Shown here piece by piece: positions 10,174-21,024 of a DNA stretch of 64,000 nt. Both the position numbers and the translations under genes were made by a program. The stretch spans positions 73,518,687-73,582,686 of the forward strand of contig OZ038382.1 of assembly GCA_964036045.1 (NCBI GenBank). Reading direction: 5' to 3'. The stretch comes from Eutreptiella sp. 'Long Island Sound 2002' (lineage: Eukaryota > Euglenozoa > Euglenophyceae > Eutreptiales > Eutreptiaceae). Each line of letters starts with the position of its first letter. Within the stretch, counting starts at the first letter, position 1. The notes beneath the pieces are model-generated. The model was not told where the DNA came from. It did no database searches and saw only the letters and a list, made by a program, of their open reading frames with translations.

Positions 10174-10838
10174 GATGTGAGATACAGGACCTGTTGAATG
10201 GGCAGGCAGTCATGGCAAAGTTTGTACCATCCCCCTGCCGCAGACCACTCTCTCTACTGTGATTCGCATGCAATTAAAAGAAATTCACATAGATTCGCAC
10301 GAAATTCGTACGAAATTCGTACGAATTTCGTACGAATTTCGTACGAATTTCACATGAATAGAAATGTGTGAATATTTTGAAAATGTGAAATTCGTACGAA
10401 ATTCGTACGAAATTCGTACGAATTTCGTACGAATTTCGTACGAATTTCGTGCGAATTTCACATGACTGTCACAGAATTTCTGCCAAAGCCTCATCCTTGT
10501 GCCCTCGTTGACCCTCACAAAGCAAGCTCAGGATGGTGCTCATGCTGTCATTGTCATTGTCATTGTCTCATGTTGTCATTCCGGCTGTCACTCAGCCAGC
10601 AGTGTAATATACAAACAGTTCCGCAGAAAGGAATCGCAAATTAACAGGTTAACAGGTTAACAGGTCAGGGGGCACATCAGGTCAGGGGGTAATGTACAAA
10701 CAGTGCTGCAGAAAATTTCGCACAGTGGGGGGGGAGTACCCCACATATCGGTCAAACTGCCCATGCTTGGGGGGGCAGGATAACATTCGTCGTGGTTAGA
10801 AAGGCGTGGTTAGAAAGGACAGGTGCTCCGGAGGGTAC
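10174..10838. repeat. D1 spacer between accessory gene and transposase
   Basis: Two clusters of TTCGTACGAA palindromes (10290-10345 and 10388-10460) flank an ACATGAATAGAAATGTGTG core. Further on there is a TGTCATTGTCATTGTCA repeat (10548-10578) and GGTTAACA and GGTCAGGGGG repeats (10645-10690). It probably contains the transposase promoter. No gene is visible. Confidence 0.6.
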
Positions 10839-12352
10839 CTACACACCCCCCCCCCCGGGAGCAGAGCTCCGGCTAGCGGAGCCCTGGGAGCTCTGCTCCG
10901 CCACCGCCTCCACAAAGGAGGGGTCCATGGCCGCCGACGTGAGGCGGTGGGGGGGGTACTGCCGGCGCACATCCTCCATTGCGGCAGTCACCTTGGGGGC
11001 GTCCGGGGCAACGTTGTCCACATTGACCTGCTGGCCACTGGCCATCATGGCCATCCGCAGGCCGGTGGACACTGCGGACACCTGGCCGGCGCATGCCTCG
11101 GCCTGGGCATGCCAGGCCTGTGCGCCGGCCAGGAGGTACCGGACACCGGCAGCACTGGCCCCCCCCCTGTCACCCGGGGGGGCGGGGGCCTCGGCACCCT
11201 CAGCCCTCTCCACTGCCTCTGCTGGCTGTGCCGCTGGCTTTGCCTTGCGCAACGTCGCCACGTCACGCTCCAGGGTCTTCACCTTGGTGGCCAGCCGGTC
11301 ACGCTCCCTGGTGACGTCCGCCAACCGCGACTCGCAGTCCCGCCTGTCCTCGTTGGCCCTGGACAGACGGGCCTCGAGGTCGCGGTTGGCGGCCTCCGCG
11401 CTGATGGCGCGTGCCTCCCACGCCCCCGCCCGCTGCTGGTCCACCAACTCCTGCACCCCCCCGCTCTGCCCCCGCCCCCCCGACGGCTCCGCTTGCTCCG
11501 CCCGCCCTGCCCGCTCCCCCGGGGTGGCCGTACGCGGGGCTTTGGGGGGGGGGGGGGGGCCGTGTCCCCTTCGGGGCGCCCTTTCCGCTTGCGCGTGGGG
11601 GGGGGTTCGTCCTCCTCGACGTCAATGACGTCAGCCACCACCCCCATCTTCCGCTGCCTCCCCACATGGACGCGCATGGCAACCCATGCCACGTCCACCC
11701 ACTCCGGCCTCCGCTGCTCCCAACCCGTGAGCACATTCAGCCCACAAATCCCTGCCGTCGTCACCATCCCCCCCTCCCCGATCCCCGACACCCCCGTCTG
11801 CACCCGCCAGTGCCCACTCACAAGCCGGTAGGCAAACATGCCCACCAGCTCCTGCCCCGCAGGCAGGTTGGACCCCCCCCGGAGCACAATGGGGCAGGGG
11901 AAGGAGATGCGGAGGGTGCCCTGCACCCCCCGCGACTCCAACTCCATGTCCCACACGGCACTGAGGTGCCGCTGCCGCCCATCCGGCCCGGGCGGCACCT
12001 GCTGGGTCAAGGCCGGATCCGGCTGCCTGGCGGCCAGGGTGACCCGGTCCAGGGGGGGGTCGGTGTGGGCCTCGCCCAGCTCGTCGCGGGACGGGTGGGG
12101 CACCACCACCTCGCGCGCCATATGCCCCCTGGCGGTGCTGGCCTCGCTGCCTCCCGAACGCCGAGAGCGCTGCGACCCCACACTGCGCACGCTGCCGGCC
12201 TCGCTTGGTGCCCGTCCACCGCCGGTGCCTGCGGGCTGGGCGCCACCGGGGCCTTCGGCGGGCTCGGCGTGCTCCTCAGGCAATCGGGGCCGGGGCTTGT
12301 ACTGGCGCCTGGTGTGGTGCCGAATATCCGGCGACCAAGCGGTGAACGGGAC
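10839..12352 (-). CDS. D1 coiled-coil accessory part of the dioxygenase gene
   Basis: It follows the intron in phase 0, beginning VPFTAWSPDIRHH. An acidic/glycine-rich stretch leads to a domain with ISFPCPIVLRGGSNLPAGQELVGM and WVDVAWVAMRVHVG segments, then a basic TRKRKGRPEG linker (nuclear-type signal), then a coiled coil (about 11450-11220, RDLEARLSRANEDRRDCE). A short C-terminal helical domain ends at 10839. The frame changes between 11450 and 11560, where there are several 7-12 base C runs, so the gene is either frameshifted or mis-sequenced there. It plays the same structural role as the accessory protein of A. I see no enzymatic motif in it. Confidence 0.6.
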
Positions 12353-12659
12353 CTGCATGCAGATGTGGGGAGGTGTGCAAGGCAAAAATTGAGAAAGGGG
12401 GAGTGGAGACGGGGCAATGCAAGAGCAATAGGAGCAAATTGGACGAAATTCACAGAAATTCGTACGAAATTCGTACGAAATTCGTACGAAATTCGTACGA
12501 ATTTCGTACGAATTTCACAGCTCGAGAAAATTCACAAAAATTTATTCACGTGAAATTCGTACGAAATTCGTACGAATTTCGTACGAATTTCGTACGAATT
12601 TCACGTGAATTTCGTCCAATTGTTGCAAATACACAAAGCAAACACACAAGCAGGCACAC
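12353..12659 (-). repeat. Intron of the D1 oxygenase gene filled with D-family motifs
   Basis: The donor is TGCAAG|GTGTGCC and the acceptor is GCATGCAG|GTCCCG, both in phase 0. Two palindromic clusters of AAATTCGTACGAATTT (12458-12515 and 12548-12605) fill the centre, matching the D1 ends and spacer. Confidence 0.85.
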
Positions 12660-14578
12660 CTTGCAGTCGCATGGGCAGGTGATGCTCCATGCCCCGGTCC
12701 TCGCGCACTTGGGCGACCGCCACGCTGGGACCGTGTTCACCAGGTGCCACAGCGTGGTCGGCCGACCCGGGGGGGCAATGCCGGACAAGGCGAAGTGGAT
12801 CTCTGACTCCGCGTCGACATCGCCCCCCTTCACGACCTCCAGCTGGTGCACGCTGCCCAGGAAGAACAGCATGCACTGGGGGCCGACCTCGATGACGGCG
12901 AGGTCGGCGGCCGGGGCCGACCGGGAGATGAAGGTGGGGTGGAAGGGGCAGGTGGGGGGGCCTGCCGGGAGCGTCTGCGGGGGGTCGGCGAACAGGGCCT
13001 GGGCAGCCTCCCCCTCCCACAACCCCACCCTCGCAACCGCCCCCTTCCCCACCCACAACACCTGGTCCACGCTGGGGAGGTCCCAGCTGGACAAATCCCC
13101 AGCAACGTCCAGGGCCTCCTTGGGGGGGATGGCGTCCAAGTGTGTGGTGTTGGCCTGGTGGTGTTTGTGTCGGGGGTCGGGGGTCCACAAGTTAAAAAGA
13201 GCCCCCTGCAGCCCATCCTTGGAGTCAGGGTGGGCAGGCAATCCATGATGGCGGCTGGTGGCCACCATCAGCAGCATGTCCCCCCGATGCAGCTGAACGG
13301 TGTCCCAGCGCGCCTCCGCCGCCTCCCCCAGTGCCGTCCCCGCCTGCACCGCCACCTGGTAGTCCTCTGACAAGCAGAGGAAGCTACTCAGGTGGCAGTC
13401 CCCCACCGCCTTGTCGCTGGGGGGGAGGACTTCGGGGTGGGTGGTCACGTCGGTGTGGGGGAGCTGCGGCCCACTCCCCACACTGGCCACAATGACGCTG
13501 CCCGGCGTCATTGGGTGGAGGTCCTCAACCCCAGGGACACTTTCGGTGAGGTGGGGGTGGAACTTCTTGAAGAGAGGCCCCCCCACCCCCGACCCCAAGG
13601 CGCTCTTGCTTTGCCACCGGCGGGGGAGCTCGGGATCCTTGGCCTGCTCCTCACTCCGCGCGGCGTTGAAAAGGAGCTCAAAATTTTTTGCGACGACTTT
13701 TTCGTCGCCGCTGCCCCACGCCTTCATCACCTTGTTCCACCCCACCTCACAATCCCGTTCCTCCACAAGCCCCCGAAGCACAATGTAGCCGTTTCCATCA
13801 ACAAAGTTGAGGGGCGGCTGAGAGGGGCCAACCCTGTCGGGGGCGGGGTCAGGGCTGCCCGTCACCCCATGAGGGGGGTCGGGAAGGGGTTCGGTGCGGA
13901 GGGGGGGTTCACTCGAAATGAAGGGGGGGGCGCATGAGGCACCACGGTACCATTGCAAAGAAGTTGTGCTGTAGAAGGTGGGGTGGGTGACGTCGGGGAC
14001 GTGCACCTGGGGGGGGATGGTGGGATGGAAAGGGGCGATGCCCAAATCATCCCACCACCGGGGGTTGGCAAGATGCCAAGAAAAGGGGAAAAAAGAGTGG
14101 CCTGCTGGTGCACCTGCAGCAAGATCCTGCAGGCACACCATATCGCAGTGGGGGGGGGTGTGGACGAGGTTAGCGGTGGGGTACACCTGGACGTGGGCGT
14201 CCTTAGGCTTCCCCACAGGGTTACTCCTCATCGAGTTGAGGAGCTGGTCAACACTGGAGGGGAGAGGGGTCAGATGGAGAAATTTGAGGGTGGGGAGTTG
14301 GTGGCGCAGTCCCTCCACAGGGTTGTGGCCCATCCCCTCCCCCCGAGGTAGCTGTTGCGGGTGGGGCTGCGCATGTCGATGTGGATGACATCGGGGGAGG
14401 GGTCGAGGGAGGCTGCCCAGCCCACGATGGCATCCACCCCCAGTGCCTCCGACTCGTACGTTGCCTCCTCCAATTGATGGTGGGCAACGGGGAGGGCTGG
14501 GTAGTGGGCGAGGGTGTCGGCTGCGGGGTCGGGGCGCGAGGCCAGGCTGGCGAGCTGAGACATAGTCTGCTGGGACAT
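12660..14578 (-). CDS. D1 2OG/Fe(II) oxygenase
   Basis: The start at ATG 14578 (MSQQTMSQLAS) gives a first segment of about 80 residues. A frame change in a GGGGGGAGGGG run (about 14338) leads into the main frame (MGHNPVEGLRH). Core marks are GNGYIVLRGLV (a typical entry strand), QLPHTDVTTHP with the HxD iron ligands, a VQLHRGDMLLMVA strand, and the distal histidine in RHHGLPAHP. The expected 2OG-binding arginine is not obvious after LFNLWTPD. The gene then continues to ITCPCDCK and is spliced to the coiled-coil exon. It belongs to the cupin-type dioxygenases and probably modifies DNA, RNA or protein for the transposon; the substrate cannot be read from sequence. Confidence 0.68.
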
Positions 14579-14958
14579 TGTCAAAGAGAATGCGAAGAAA
14601 GCTTGAGCTGTGGGAAAGCGAAACAGTGGAAATGAGGGTAAATTCGTACGAAATTCGTACGAAATTCGTACGAAATTCGTACGAATTTCACATACTGTGA
14701 ATCTGTGAATCTAGCGTGAATTTTTGCGTGAATTTAGGTGCGTGAATCTCACATTCACGTGAATCTCACCAAATCTGTTAAACCATGCGGGGACTTTAAA
14801 CCTCTAAATTGCACCTATTTGTTGCATCTTACTTTGGGCGAAGGTAGCACGACAAAAGCACACGATAGCACCAAGTTACGAGCAAAACACAGCAAAATTG
14901 GGTGAAATTCACGGTACCGTGAATCTCGGATTCAAACGGCCGGTTCACGAAGGGTACA
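14579..14958. repeat. D1 right terminal region and 5' region of its oxygenase gene
   Basis: Four tandem AAATTCGTACG units (14638-14690) are followed by CGTGAATC(T)-type words (14695-14770, 14905-14935) and the inverted terminus ending GAAGGGTACA. The promoter of the oxygenase gene must lie here; no core element is recognised. Confidence 0.65.
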
Positions 14959-14960
14959 CA

Positions 14961-15447
14961 ACCCCCTCCTCACCACCAAAATGGTGCCCGCCGGCACCTT
15001 CATCCCAACATGCCCTTGCAAGGTGGGCTAGGGCAGTGCCTCCCCATGGCACACCTTGGCCAAGGGGCACTGATCTGGGTGGCCTGCGACCGCCCCCGCC
15101 TCCTCATTAGTGAGGGGGGCAATCACCTCCCTCCCAATCCCCCACCCCGACAACAAAAAATGCCCGGTGGTTGTTCCCAGCGGGAGCCAGCACTGAGCAG
15201 ATTGCTCAATGCTGACCCCATTGGGGTCCACCACCACCTCCTCCTCCTCCCCCCCCTCCACCTCCTCCCCCTCCTGGCATGGCACACAAAGGCCATCTTT
15301 GTGGGTGGTGCACAAAATCAGCCGATTGCATCCGTAGCAATTGGCTACCACCTTCCCCCTACACCTAACCGCCCCATCACACTGGACTGTCCTGGCCACC
15401 CGGCCAGCAGGTGCCCCCAGCTGGGGCCTCTTAATGGACTGGGTCAC
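14961..15447 (-). pseudogene. Zinc-binding segment of the A composite gene, broken by D1
   Basis: Read on the minus strand, it follows the first A oxygenase after a frame change in the CCCCCCC run at 15472-15478. A cysteine-rich region (CDGAVRCRGKV, NCYGCNRL, CTTHKDGLC, CVPC) can hold one or two zinc ions. It is followed by an acidic run and an NEEAGAVAGHPDQC segment. A TAG at about 15026 lies where the frame otherwise continues PTLQGHVGMKVPAG up to the D1 site. CAG to TAG would explain it. Past D1 the frame resumes at 7946 with YGGVARVAP. The split, the stop and the frameshift make this copy non-functional. Confidence 0.62.
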
Positions 15448-16907
15448 GTGCAGGTTGGGGAATCGAAGATCCCCCCCTTGGGTAAGCTCAATGGCAAAAA
15501 TGCCATGAGGCGGGGGTGGGACACACCCGTGGGGGAGGCCTTGGGAATCCCCGACCCCCGGTGTACATCAAGGGCATTAAAAAAAAAGGCACTGCCCCTC
15601 TTGAATGGCACAGCCCTCTCCACCCAAGGGTCAGGGAACCCCGAACTGCTGGAGGGCACAAAAAGAAAATGTGACCCATCCTCCTCCTCATGATTATGGG
15701 TTAGCATAATAAGGCAATTGACAATCAATGTGCCTTCAGGAATGGTGTAGGGGGGGGCGTCGCGATGGAGGTGCTGGGGGGTGTGGTCATAGCTCGAAAT
15801 TTCGGCCATGTCAAGGATGGTGCAGCTCCATCCAACCCCCCCCACCACAGTCTTCTTCGCCGTCTCAAGCACACGATCTGCCACCCTTTTGAGGACTGGC
15901 AGATCATGGAGCTTGTGGGGGTTGTGCCTGTGGTGGTTGGCACCCCCATAGTTGCCATACAATGTACGGCGGGTCCCAGAATCTTGGGGCCTGCCGACAA
16001 TGGGGGGGTTCTCATTGAAAATGGGTGCCTTCTCTGAGAGAGGCACCCTATCCAAATCATCCAAAAGACTTTGGAGCTGCACATCACTCAAAAAATCGTG
16101 CTCCAGGAGGTGGTTGACCACCAGCTTCCCCCCCACCGTGAGCACAAGGTCATTGGGGTCCCTATTAAAGGCCCCCAAGGGCTCGGCGGCAACCACCTCC
16201 TCCGCCTCCCCAATAAGGGGGGGTGTTGCCCCAAATGGAAAAAGAATCACCCCCTGCCCCGAAACAATGTTGGGAGTGGTGACCCCATACCACTCACGCT
16301 CCCACTCCCTTGTGGGGCAAAGGGAGTGCATGGGGAGCTTGTTTTCGGGGTCGTCGGTGCAGACCCGGCGGGTGTTGTGGGTGAGGGGTTGGGGGAACCA
16401 ACCATCCGACTGCCCCTTCCCCTTACCCGGTCGGATCCTTACCTTCTGGACACTAATCATGAGGGGGTTGTGGGGCTTCTCCTTCCTCCCCCCAGCCCCC
16501 ACCCCCCCCGCATCCTCCTCCTCCTCCTCCACTTCCACCTCCTCCTCCTCCTGACCCACATAGAGGGTCGTCTTCGTCCCCGCACCCTTCTCGGCATGGG
16601 CGGTGACGGACTCCACCACGGCGTCCACATCGTCCGGATGAAGCTGGATCAAAAATCCAGCAACCCCTGGATTTACCTCTAGCAACTCGAAGATGTAGTT
16701 GCTGAGAACCAGGGGGTCTCGGTTGTCCGCCATGAAGGGGGACTTATGGACAAGGAGTCCAAAGTCCACACCATGTTCAAAGCGGGTCGCCACAGGGCGC
16801 CTCACATTGGCATCACCCATCGTAAACCCCTCAGGACCGCCAAGGCGACGGACCCCAAGGAGCTTTTGATGGTGCTCGCACCAAGCGTGGGCAGCAGCAA
16901 GGGCCAT
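15448..16907 (-). CDS. First 2OG/Fe(II) oxygenase of A
   Basis: ATG 16907 (MALAAAHAWCEHH) was chosen over the upstream TTG. About 300 N-terminal residues contain an FLIQLHPDDVDAVVE segment, an acidic spacer and a PHNPLMISVQKVRIRPGKG stretch. The C-terminal domain has RRTLYGNYGGANHHRH, then H381-R-D383 in QHLHRDAPP, GSHFLFVP, H449 in NALDVHRGS and R466 in SHPRLMAFL: a full H-x-D...H...R set. The fold resembles prolyl-4-hydroxylase/TET-JBP-type oxygenases. It is the first part of the composite gene. The 16760-16907 N-terminal piece is reused in B, fused to the coiled coil. Confidence 0.75.
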
Positions 16908-17294
16908 TATCAAAGAATATGAAAGCTTTGAGAGCTAAAGCGAAAAGGGGAAACATAAAATGAAGCGCGATAACCCACGCGATAACCCACGCGATAACTA
17001 GGTTATCGCGCGATAACCCTCGCGATAACCCCCACGATAACTAGGTTATCGCGCGATAACCCACGCGATAACTAGTGCTCTAACCCCGTTCTAACCCCGC
17101 GATAACTAGTTAGAGCACACAAAGATCAAATCGCAAAAAGTGCAAAACGGGCAATATCGAGCAAACGAAACATGGAAGGCACATTGTTGCATCATAGTGC
17201 ACCCATGTAACATGTGAAATTCCGGGTTCCAACCATATTAACAACACCCAAAATTGGGGGGGTTCCGCACCACGCCCTAGAACGCTGCAGCCCA
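16908..17294. repeat. A right terminal region
   Basis: TTATCGCG clusters (16966-17108, with three TTATCGCGCGATAA-like palindromes) lie just upstream of the composite gene. They are followed by about 180 bp without features and the terminal repeat (17263-17294). The same block begins B (35775-36160) and, shortened, the MITE C (29877-30030). Confidence 0.75.
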
Positions 17295-17462
17295 GTGCGT
17301 ATCTCCATGCCTCCATGCCTCCATGCCTCCAATTTGAAATGCATTGAGAGACACAGAGATTTGTTCCTTTTCGTCCGTTTTTTTTGGTGATTTCGATTTT
17401 TTTGTTACTGCATTTTCCTCTTTGTATTACTGCTGGAACAGGGGTACTTTAATGTAACCCTC

Positions 17463-20331
17463 TTGCCCATGCAGCCCGTGGGCTGGGGGTATCCGCCTCC
17501 TGCAGCACCGCCAACAACTGCTGCAGGGACCACAGGAGCAGGTGCGACACCGCAACCACCGCCACATGCAGCTGTACAACCGGGACTGCAGCAGCCGTCC
17601 ACGACGCCGTGGAGCATGCAGCCACAGGTACTTGACGTGCGCACTACTGTTTCCGTTGCGCGTGCTACGCTCTTGTTGTGCGTGTTAGCTGTCTCGTTGT
17701 GCGCACTACGCACGACCTCGTTGCGCGTGCTTTGTCCTGTTTTCCGCAGACGCTGTCCCAGCAGCTGACCCAGTTCTCCCCAACTCAGCCTCTGTGGCCC
17801 GCGCCGCAGTCCCCGTTACGAGCTGCCTCACAGCAGCTGTCTCCCATGCTGTTCCCCGGTGGGTCGCCCACCTTGGGCTCCCCAGTGCGCGGCAGTCTTC
17901 CAGTGGGCCAAGTGCAGCAAGTGCTCTTCGGCCCACTGCCAGTGCAGCAGCAGCAGCAAATGCAGCAGCAGCAAGTGCAGGCTGCGGCCCAGCAAGTCGG
18001 CAGCCCAGAACAGCAGCAGCAGCAGTAGCAGCAGCAGGTCCAACCAAGACAGCAGCAACCCCAAGTGCAAGCACAGTTTCAGTCTCCCCCATCCGGGCCA
18101 CGTACGGGCTTCGCCTTCAGCAGCGACTTCAAGAACCGAATCTGGCCCAACCAAAACAGCACCATATGCGCCCAAGGGCCCGACTGGGCATGGCTGAAGG
18201 ACGTGACACCGGCCTACCTCTTCGAGGGGGCAATGGCCTTCAAGAACGAGTGCGCCTCGGTGAGAAGTGCCCGACGGGTGCCAGTTTGCTGCGGGGGTCA
18301 GCCAAGAAAGGAGCCAGTGCCGCAAGGGCACTTGCAACCGGCGCCAAAGTCAAAACCACGGCGGTCAAGGACGAGGAGCAGCTGCAGCAGCAGCAAGTGC
18401 AGCAGCAGCAGCTCATATAGCACGCAGCCGTGTAGCAGGCGACACTGCAGCTGCTCCAGCAGCAGCAACGGGTGCAGATGGCCCAGCAACAGCAGCAACA
18501 ACAACAACAACTGGCACAGGCACAGGTACGCGCTATGTTTGCCATTGCGCGCGCTTTCGACATTGTTGCGCGCGCTTCATTTGTTGTAGCACGCGCGATT
18601 TGATTGTTTGCGCGCGCTACGGCCCTACCTTCTGTCCCATTGTCACGTAGGTGGGCAGCTTCGAGCAGCTCCTGTGCCTGGGATCCCGCAGAGGGCCGTT
18701 GATGATCAGCGTGCCCGCGGACAATGCCGGGCAGTCCAAGCATGCGGCCGACTGGCTTGACGGACGGAAGGAGCAAGGCCCCTCCCCGGTGCTGGCCCGG
18801 GCTAAGCGGCAGATGGAGGAGCTGGAGGTGGACTGGGCCGACGCCTTTGCCGTGCCGGAGACGGAATCCATGACAGTCCCAAGGCCCAAGAAGAAGCGTA
18901 CCGAGGAGCCAGCAGCCACCAGCCACCTACCACCAGCCATCTCCACTTCCCACACCGCTAAGCCCCCCCACCCGCCTGGAAAGGTCCTTGCCCAGAGGAC
19001 TGCCGACCAGCAGCTGCTGGCACAGGCGGCACAGAGAGTCCAACGTCAGGCGGAACAGGCCAAGAAGAAAGAGGACGAAGCAAAGAAGAAGAAGAAGGAA
19101 GAGGAGGAAAAGAGGAAGAAGAAGGAGAAGGAAGAGGAGGAAAAGAGGAAGAAGAAGGAGAAGGAAGAGGAAGAGAGGAGGAAGAAGAAGGAGAAGGAAG
19201 AGGAGGAGAAGAGACGGAAGAAAGCAGAGGAGGAGAAAGCAGAAAAGGTAATGCAGCGCGCGCTATCGTTGTCATTGCACGTGCTATGCATTTCGTCGCG
19301 CGTGCTATGCTCCGTATTGCGCGTGCTATGCCTGTGCTATGCGTGTGCGCTACTCTTTCCAGGCAAGCAAGACGGCTCCGCAGCAGGCACCCCAGCCGCA
19401 GCTCGCATCAAAGCCAGCACCGAAGCAGCCTGTCCCAGTCCCAGACCAGCCACAAGAACAAGGAGGTCCGTGCGGTTCCACCCCACCCAGTACGGCTCCC
19501 AAGGCCAAGCAGCAGAGCAGAGCCGACGCGGACAAGGAGGCAAGAGATGAGCTCATGCAGCGCCCAGATTGGTCCTACAAAGAAGGCTACAAGCCTCGGG
19601 GGATCATCTACTGCACCACTGCGATCGCGCCGATGATTGTGGAGGGAGCCGAAGTCAAGCCAGCAGGCGCCGGGAGGGCCCCTCAGGACCACGTGGCCGT
19701 CATCATCCCCAACGATCAGTGGAGCCCCAGCCAACAAGGGGAGGAGGAGGAGGAAGAGGACGACTGGTCGGAGTTCATGCCCAGCTGCCAGGTGTTCTCC
19801 GCCAAAAGCAAAGCGTATGAGGAGTTGGACAAGTGGCAGTCGTGGTGGGAGATGTACGAGGCCGATGAAATTGTGGACCTCTGCCCTGACCCAAAGACCA
19901 TGAGGATGTCCCCGTCCAAGCCACCAACCCCAAAGAAGAAGAAGCCCCAAGGAGACCCACCAGCCCAGCCACCAGCCCCCCCACAAGAAGACAAGGGACC
20001 TGCCGAAGCTGCAGCACCAGCAGAAGCACCAGCAGCTGCTGCACAAGAAGAAGAGGCACCAGCCCCAGCAGCAGCAGCAGCACAAGAAGACGACGCACCA
20101 GCCCCACCACAAGAAGAAGAGGCACCAGCGGCCGCGCCACAAGAAGGAGAAGGAGCAGCCCCGAAAGAAGAAGAGGCACCAGAAGGAGCAACCCCAGAAG
20201 GCGACCCAAGCCCACAAGAAGAAGGGGATGCAGCCCCAGCTGCCACTGGGGCAGAAGACCACAGACCCGAATGGGAGAAGGAGTGGGAGTCGGAAGTGGT
20301 GGTCCAAACCATTAAGGAGATCACTCAATGA
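17463..20331 (+). CDS. F1 accessory protein: Q-rich, coiled coil, acidic tail
   Basis: Exons are 17463-17627, 17750-about 18259, about 18307-18525, 18651-19247 and 19363-20331. The introns at 17628, 18526 and 19248 are all phase 0; the short intron near 18260-18306 is less certain. Order of parts: a proline/glutamine-rich N-terminus, an FSSDFKNRIWPNQN...WAWLKDVTPAYLFEGAMAF domain, long glutamine runs, a highly charged KKKEEEEKRKKKEKEEE helix, a domain with RPDWSYKEGYKPRGIIY, and an acidic PAPPQEEEAPAAAPQ tail ending in EITQ. In-frame TAG codons occur in the glutamine runs at 18026, 18418 and about 18433, each one C-to-T change from CAG. No enzyme domain is seen. It is the F counterpart of the coiled-coil proteins of A and D. 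F2 and F3 carry further copies. Confidence 0.62.
17628..17749 (+). repeat. Intron 1 of the F1 accessory gene, motif-filled
   Basis: The donor is CCACAG|GTACTT and the acceptor is TTCCGCAG|ACGCTG, in phase 0. GTGCGCACTAC, TTGCGCGTGCTACGC and related F-type words are repeated six times in 122 bp. Confidence 0.75.
18526..18650 (+). repeat. Intron 3 of the F1 accessory gene, motif-filled
   Basis: The donor is GCACAG|GTACGCGC and the acceptor is TGTCACGTAG|GTGGGC, in phase 0. Five GCGCGCGCT(A/T)-type words occupy the 125 bp. Confidence 0.78.
19248..19362 (+). repeat. Intron 4 of the F1 accessory gene, motif-filled
   Basis: The donor is AGAAAAG|GTAATG and the acceptor is CTTTCCAG|GCAAGC, in phase 0. 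It contains AGCGCGCGCTATC and four GCGCGTGCTATGC-like repeats. The same intron is present in F2 (about 21880-21986) and F3 (about 24109-24225). Confidence 0.8.
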
Positions 20332-20704
20332 CAGCGCGCGCTATACCTGGTATAGCGCGCCCCGTAAGGCTCATAGCGCGCGCTGTAAATATGTTGCGCG
20401 CGCTACACCGTCTGTGCCCGTGAGGACCTGTACTGTTGCACACTTTTCAGACCTTTCAGACAGTGTTTTTGCATGTGTCTTGGGTTGGATGAGCAACAAG
20501 GAATGTTTTTGAAAAGCAAGGGGTTTTTGAGAAACGCAGGACACTGGAAAAAGCATGGTTTTGAAACATTTTCCGGTTTTGAAAAATTTGAAAAACGGGA
20601 CAATATAGCGCGGTAGAGCGCGCGCAATAGGCGCGCTATAAAGGTCATATTTTTGAAAATTTGCACGCACTGTGGAAAAAATGCACCATTGCGCGCACGC
20701 AGGG
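20332..20704 (+). repeat. F1 right end
   Basis: The stop codon is followed at once by GCGCGCGCTATA palindromes (20334-20410). Then come about 190 bp with GTTTTTGAAAAGCAAGG and TTTTGAAA words, a second palindrome cluster (20605-20640), and the terminal repeat ending at 20704. F2 and F3 share this region at roughly 90-95%. Confidence 0.7.
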
Positions 20705-21024
20705 GAACCCGCCTGGTCAGGGCGAAGTTGACGCGGGTGGCGTCAATTCGCCAGACCAAGTAGGGATTGCCCGGCTGGTCCCACTTGCCGAAGAGGGCGG
20801 CCTCCAGGGGTTCGCGGAGGGGGGGGAGCTGGGGGAAGGATTCGGCGTCCGGGGGGGGGGAAGGTGTAGGGGATGGGAAAATAGCCCGCGGGCAAGTGCT
20901 CGGAGCCCACATTGGCGATGTGGGCATCGAGCACCGGCTGCACCTCGGGGTTGGCGGGGGCAGACGTGGGGTCGGTGACTGTCACCTTCTTCCCCTTGCC
21001 CTTCTTGGGTTGCTTTGGAGGCAT
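20705..21024 (-). pseudogene. 5' part of the H-element dioxygenase-like gene
   Basis: ATG 21024 begins MPPKQPKKGKGKK, a lysine-rich nuclear-type N-terminus like that of the E oxygenase (MPGKKKPAKKK). A frame change occurs at a 9-10 base G run (about 20851-20860), after which the frame reads LREPLEAALFGKWDQPGNPY and DATRVNFALTRR up to the F1 border. It continues at 1553 beyond F1. The gene is therefore disrupted both by F1 and by the homopolymer shift. Confidence 0.62.

Larger units (their letters stand above)
7947..14958 (-). mobile_element. D1: AAATTCGTACGAATTT-motif transposon inside the A gene
   Basis: The ends are TGTACCCTTCGTGAACGGCC at 7947 and its inverse at 14958, with CA flanks on both sides (7945-7946 and 14959-14960). 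Leaving out D1 and one CA copy restores a continuous frame of the A composite gene across the site, which fixes the element limits. Genes on the minus strand are a 2OG oxygenase fused through an intron to a coiled-coil protein, then the transposase: the same order as in A. Palindromic AAATTCGTACGAATTT clusters lie at both ends, between the genes and in the intron. Confidence 0.88.
3174..17294 (-). mobile_element. A: TTATCGCG-motif transposon with transposase and two dioxygenase domains
   Basis: The left end TGGGATGCAGCGTTCTAGGG at 3174 is inverted at 17294, and 2-bp GT flanks are seen on both sides. All genes run on the minus strand. First comes a long composite gene: 2OG oxygenase, zinc-binding segment, middle domain, coiled coil, UGA, second 2OG oxygenase. 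The transposase follows. D1 is inserted inside the composite gene; without D1 the element is about 7.1 kb. Palindromes of TTATCGCGCGATAA type lie at 3420-3490, 5280-5460, 7560-7745 and 16970-17110, that is at the ends, between genes and in an intron. Confidence 0.88.
1554..20704 (+). mobile_element. F1: GCGCGC-motif DNA transposon, itself split by element A
   Basis: The ends are inverted: 1554 starts CCCTGCGTGCGCGC and 20691-20704 ends GCGCGCACGCAGGG. Both sides are flanked by GA (1552-1553 and 20705-20706), a 2-bp target duplication. The flanks rejoin an open frame of the H gene. F1 keeps a broken transposase (1742-2897) and a coiled-coil accessory gene (17463-20331), both on the plus strand, with element A inserted between them. 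AGCGCGCGCTA-like palindromes cluster at both ends and in every intron. Confidence 0.85.

Noticed and set aside
7532-17110. Palindrome clusters as CRISPR arrays
   Set aside because: Units are not separated by unique spacers of constant length, no cas genes are present, and the context is eukaryotic.
18026-18440. UAG read as glutamine (alternative genetic code)
   Set aside because: The intact I transposase ends in TAG as a normal stop, and most in-frame TAGs lie in decayed genes, so CAG-to-TAG mutation is simpler.
19060-19240. Charged KKEEEEKRKKK stretch as evidence for a known motor or caldesmon-like protein
   Set aside because: Low-complexity charged helices arise often; no domain of those families is present.
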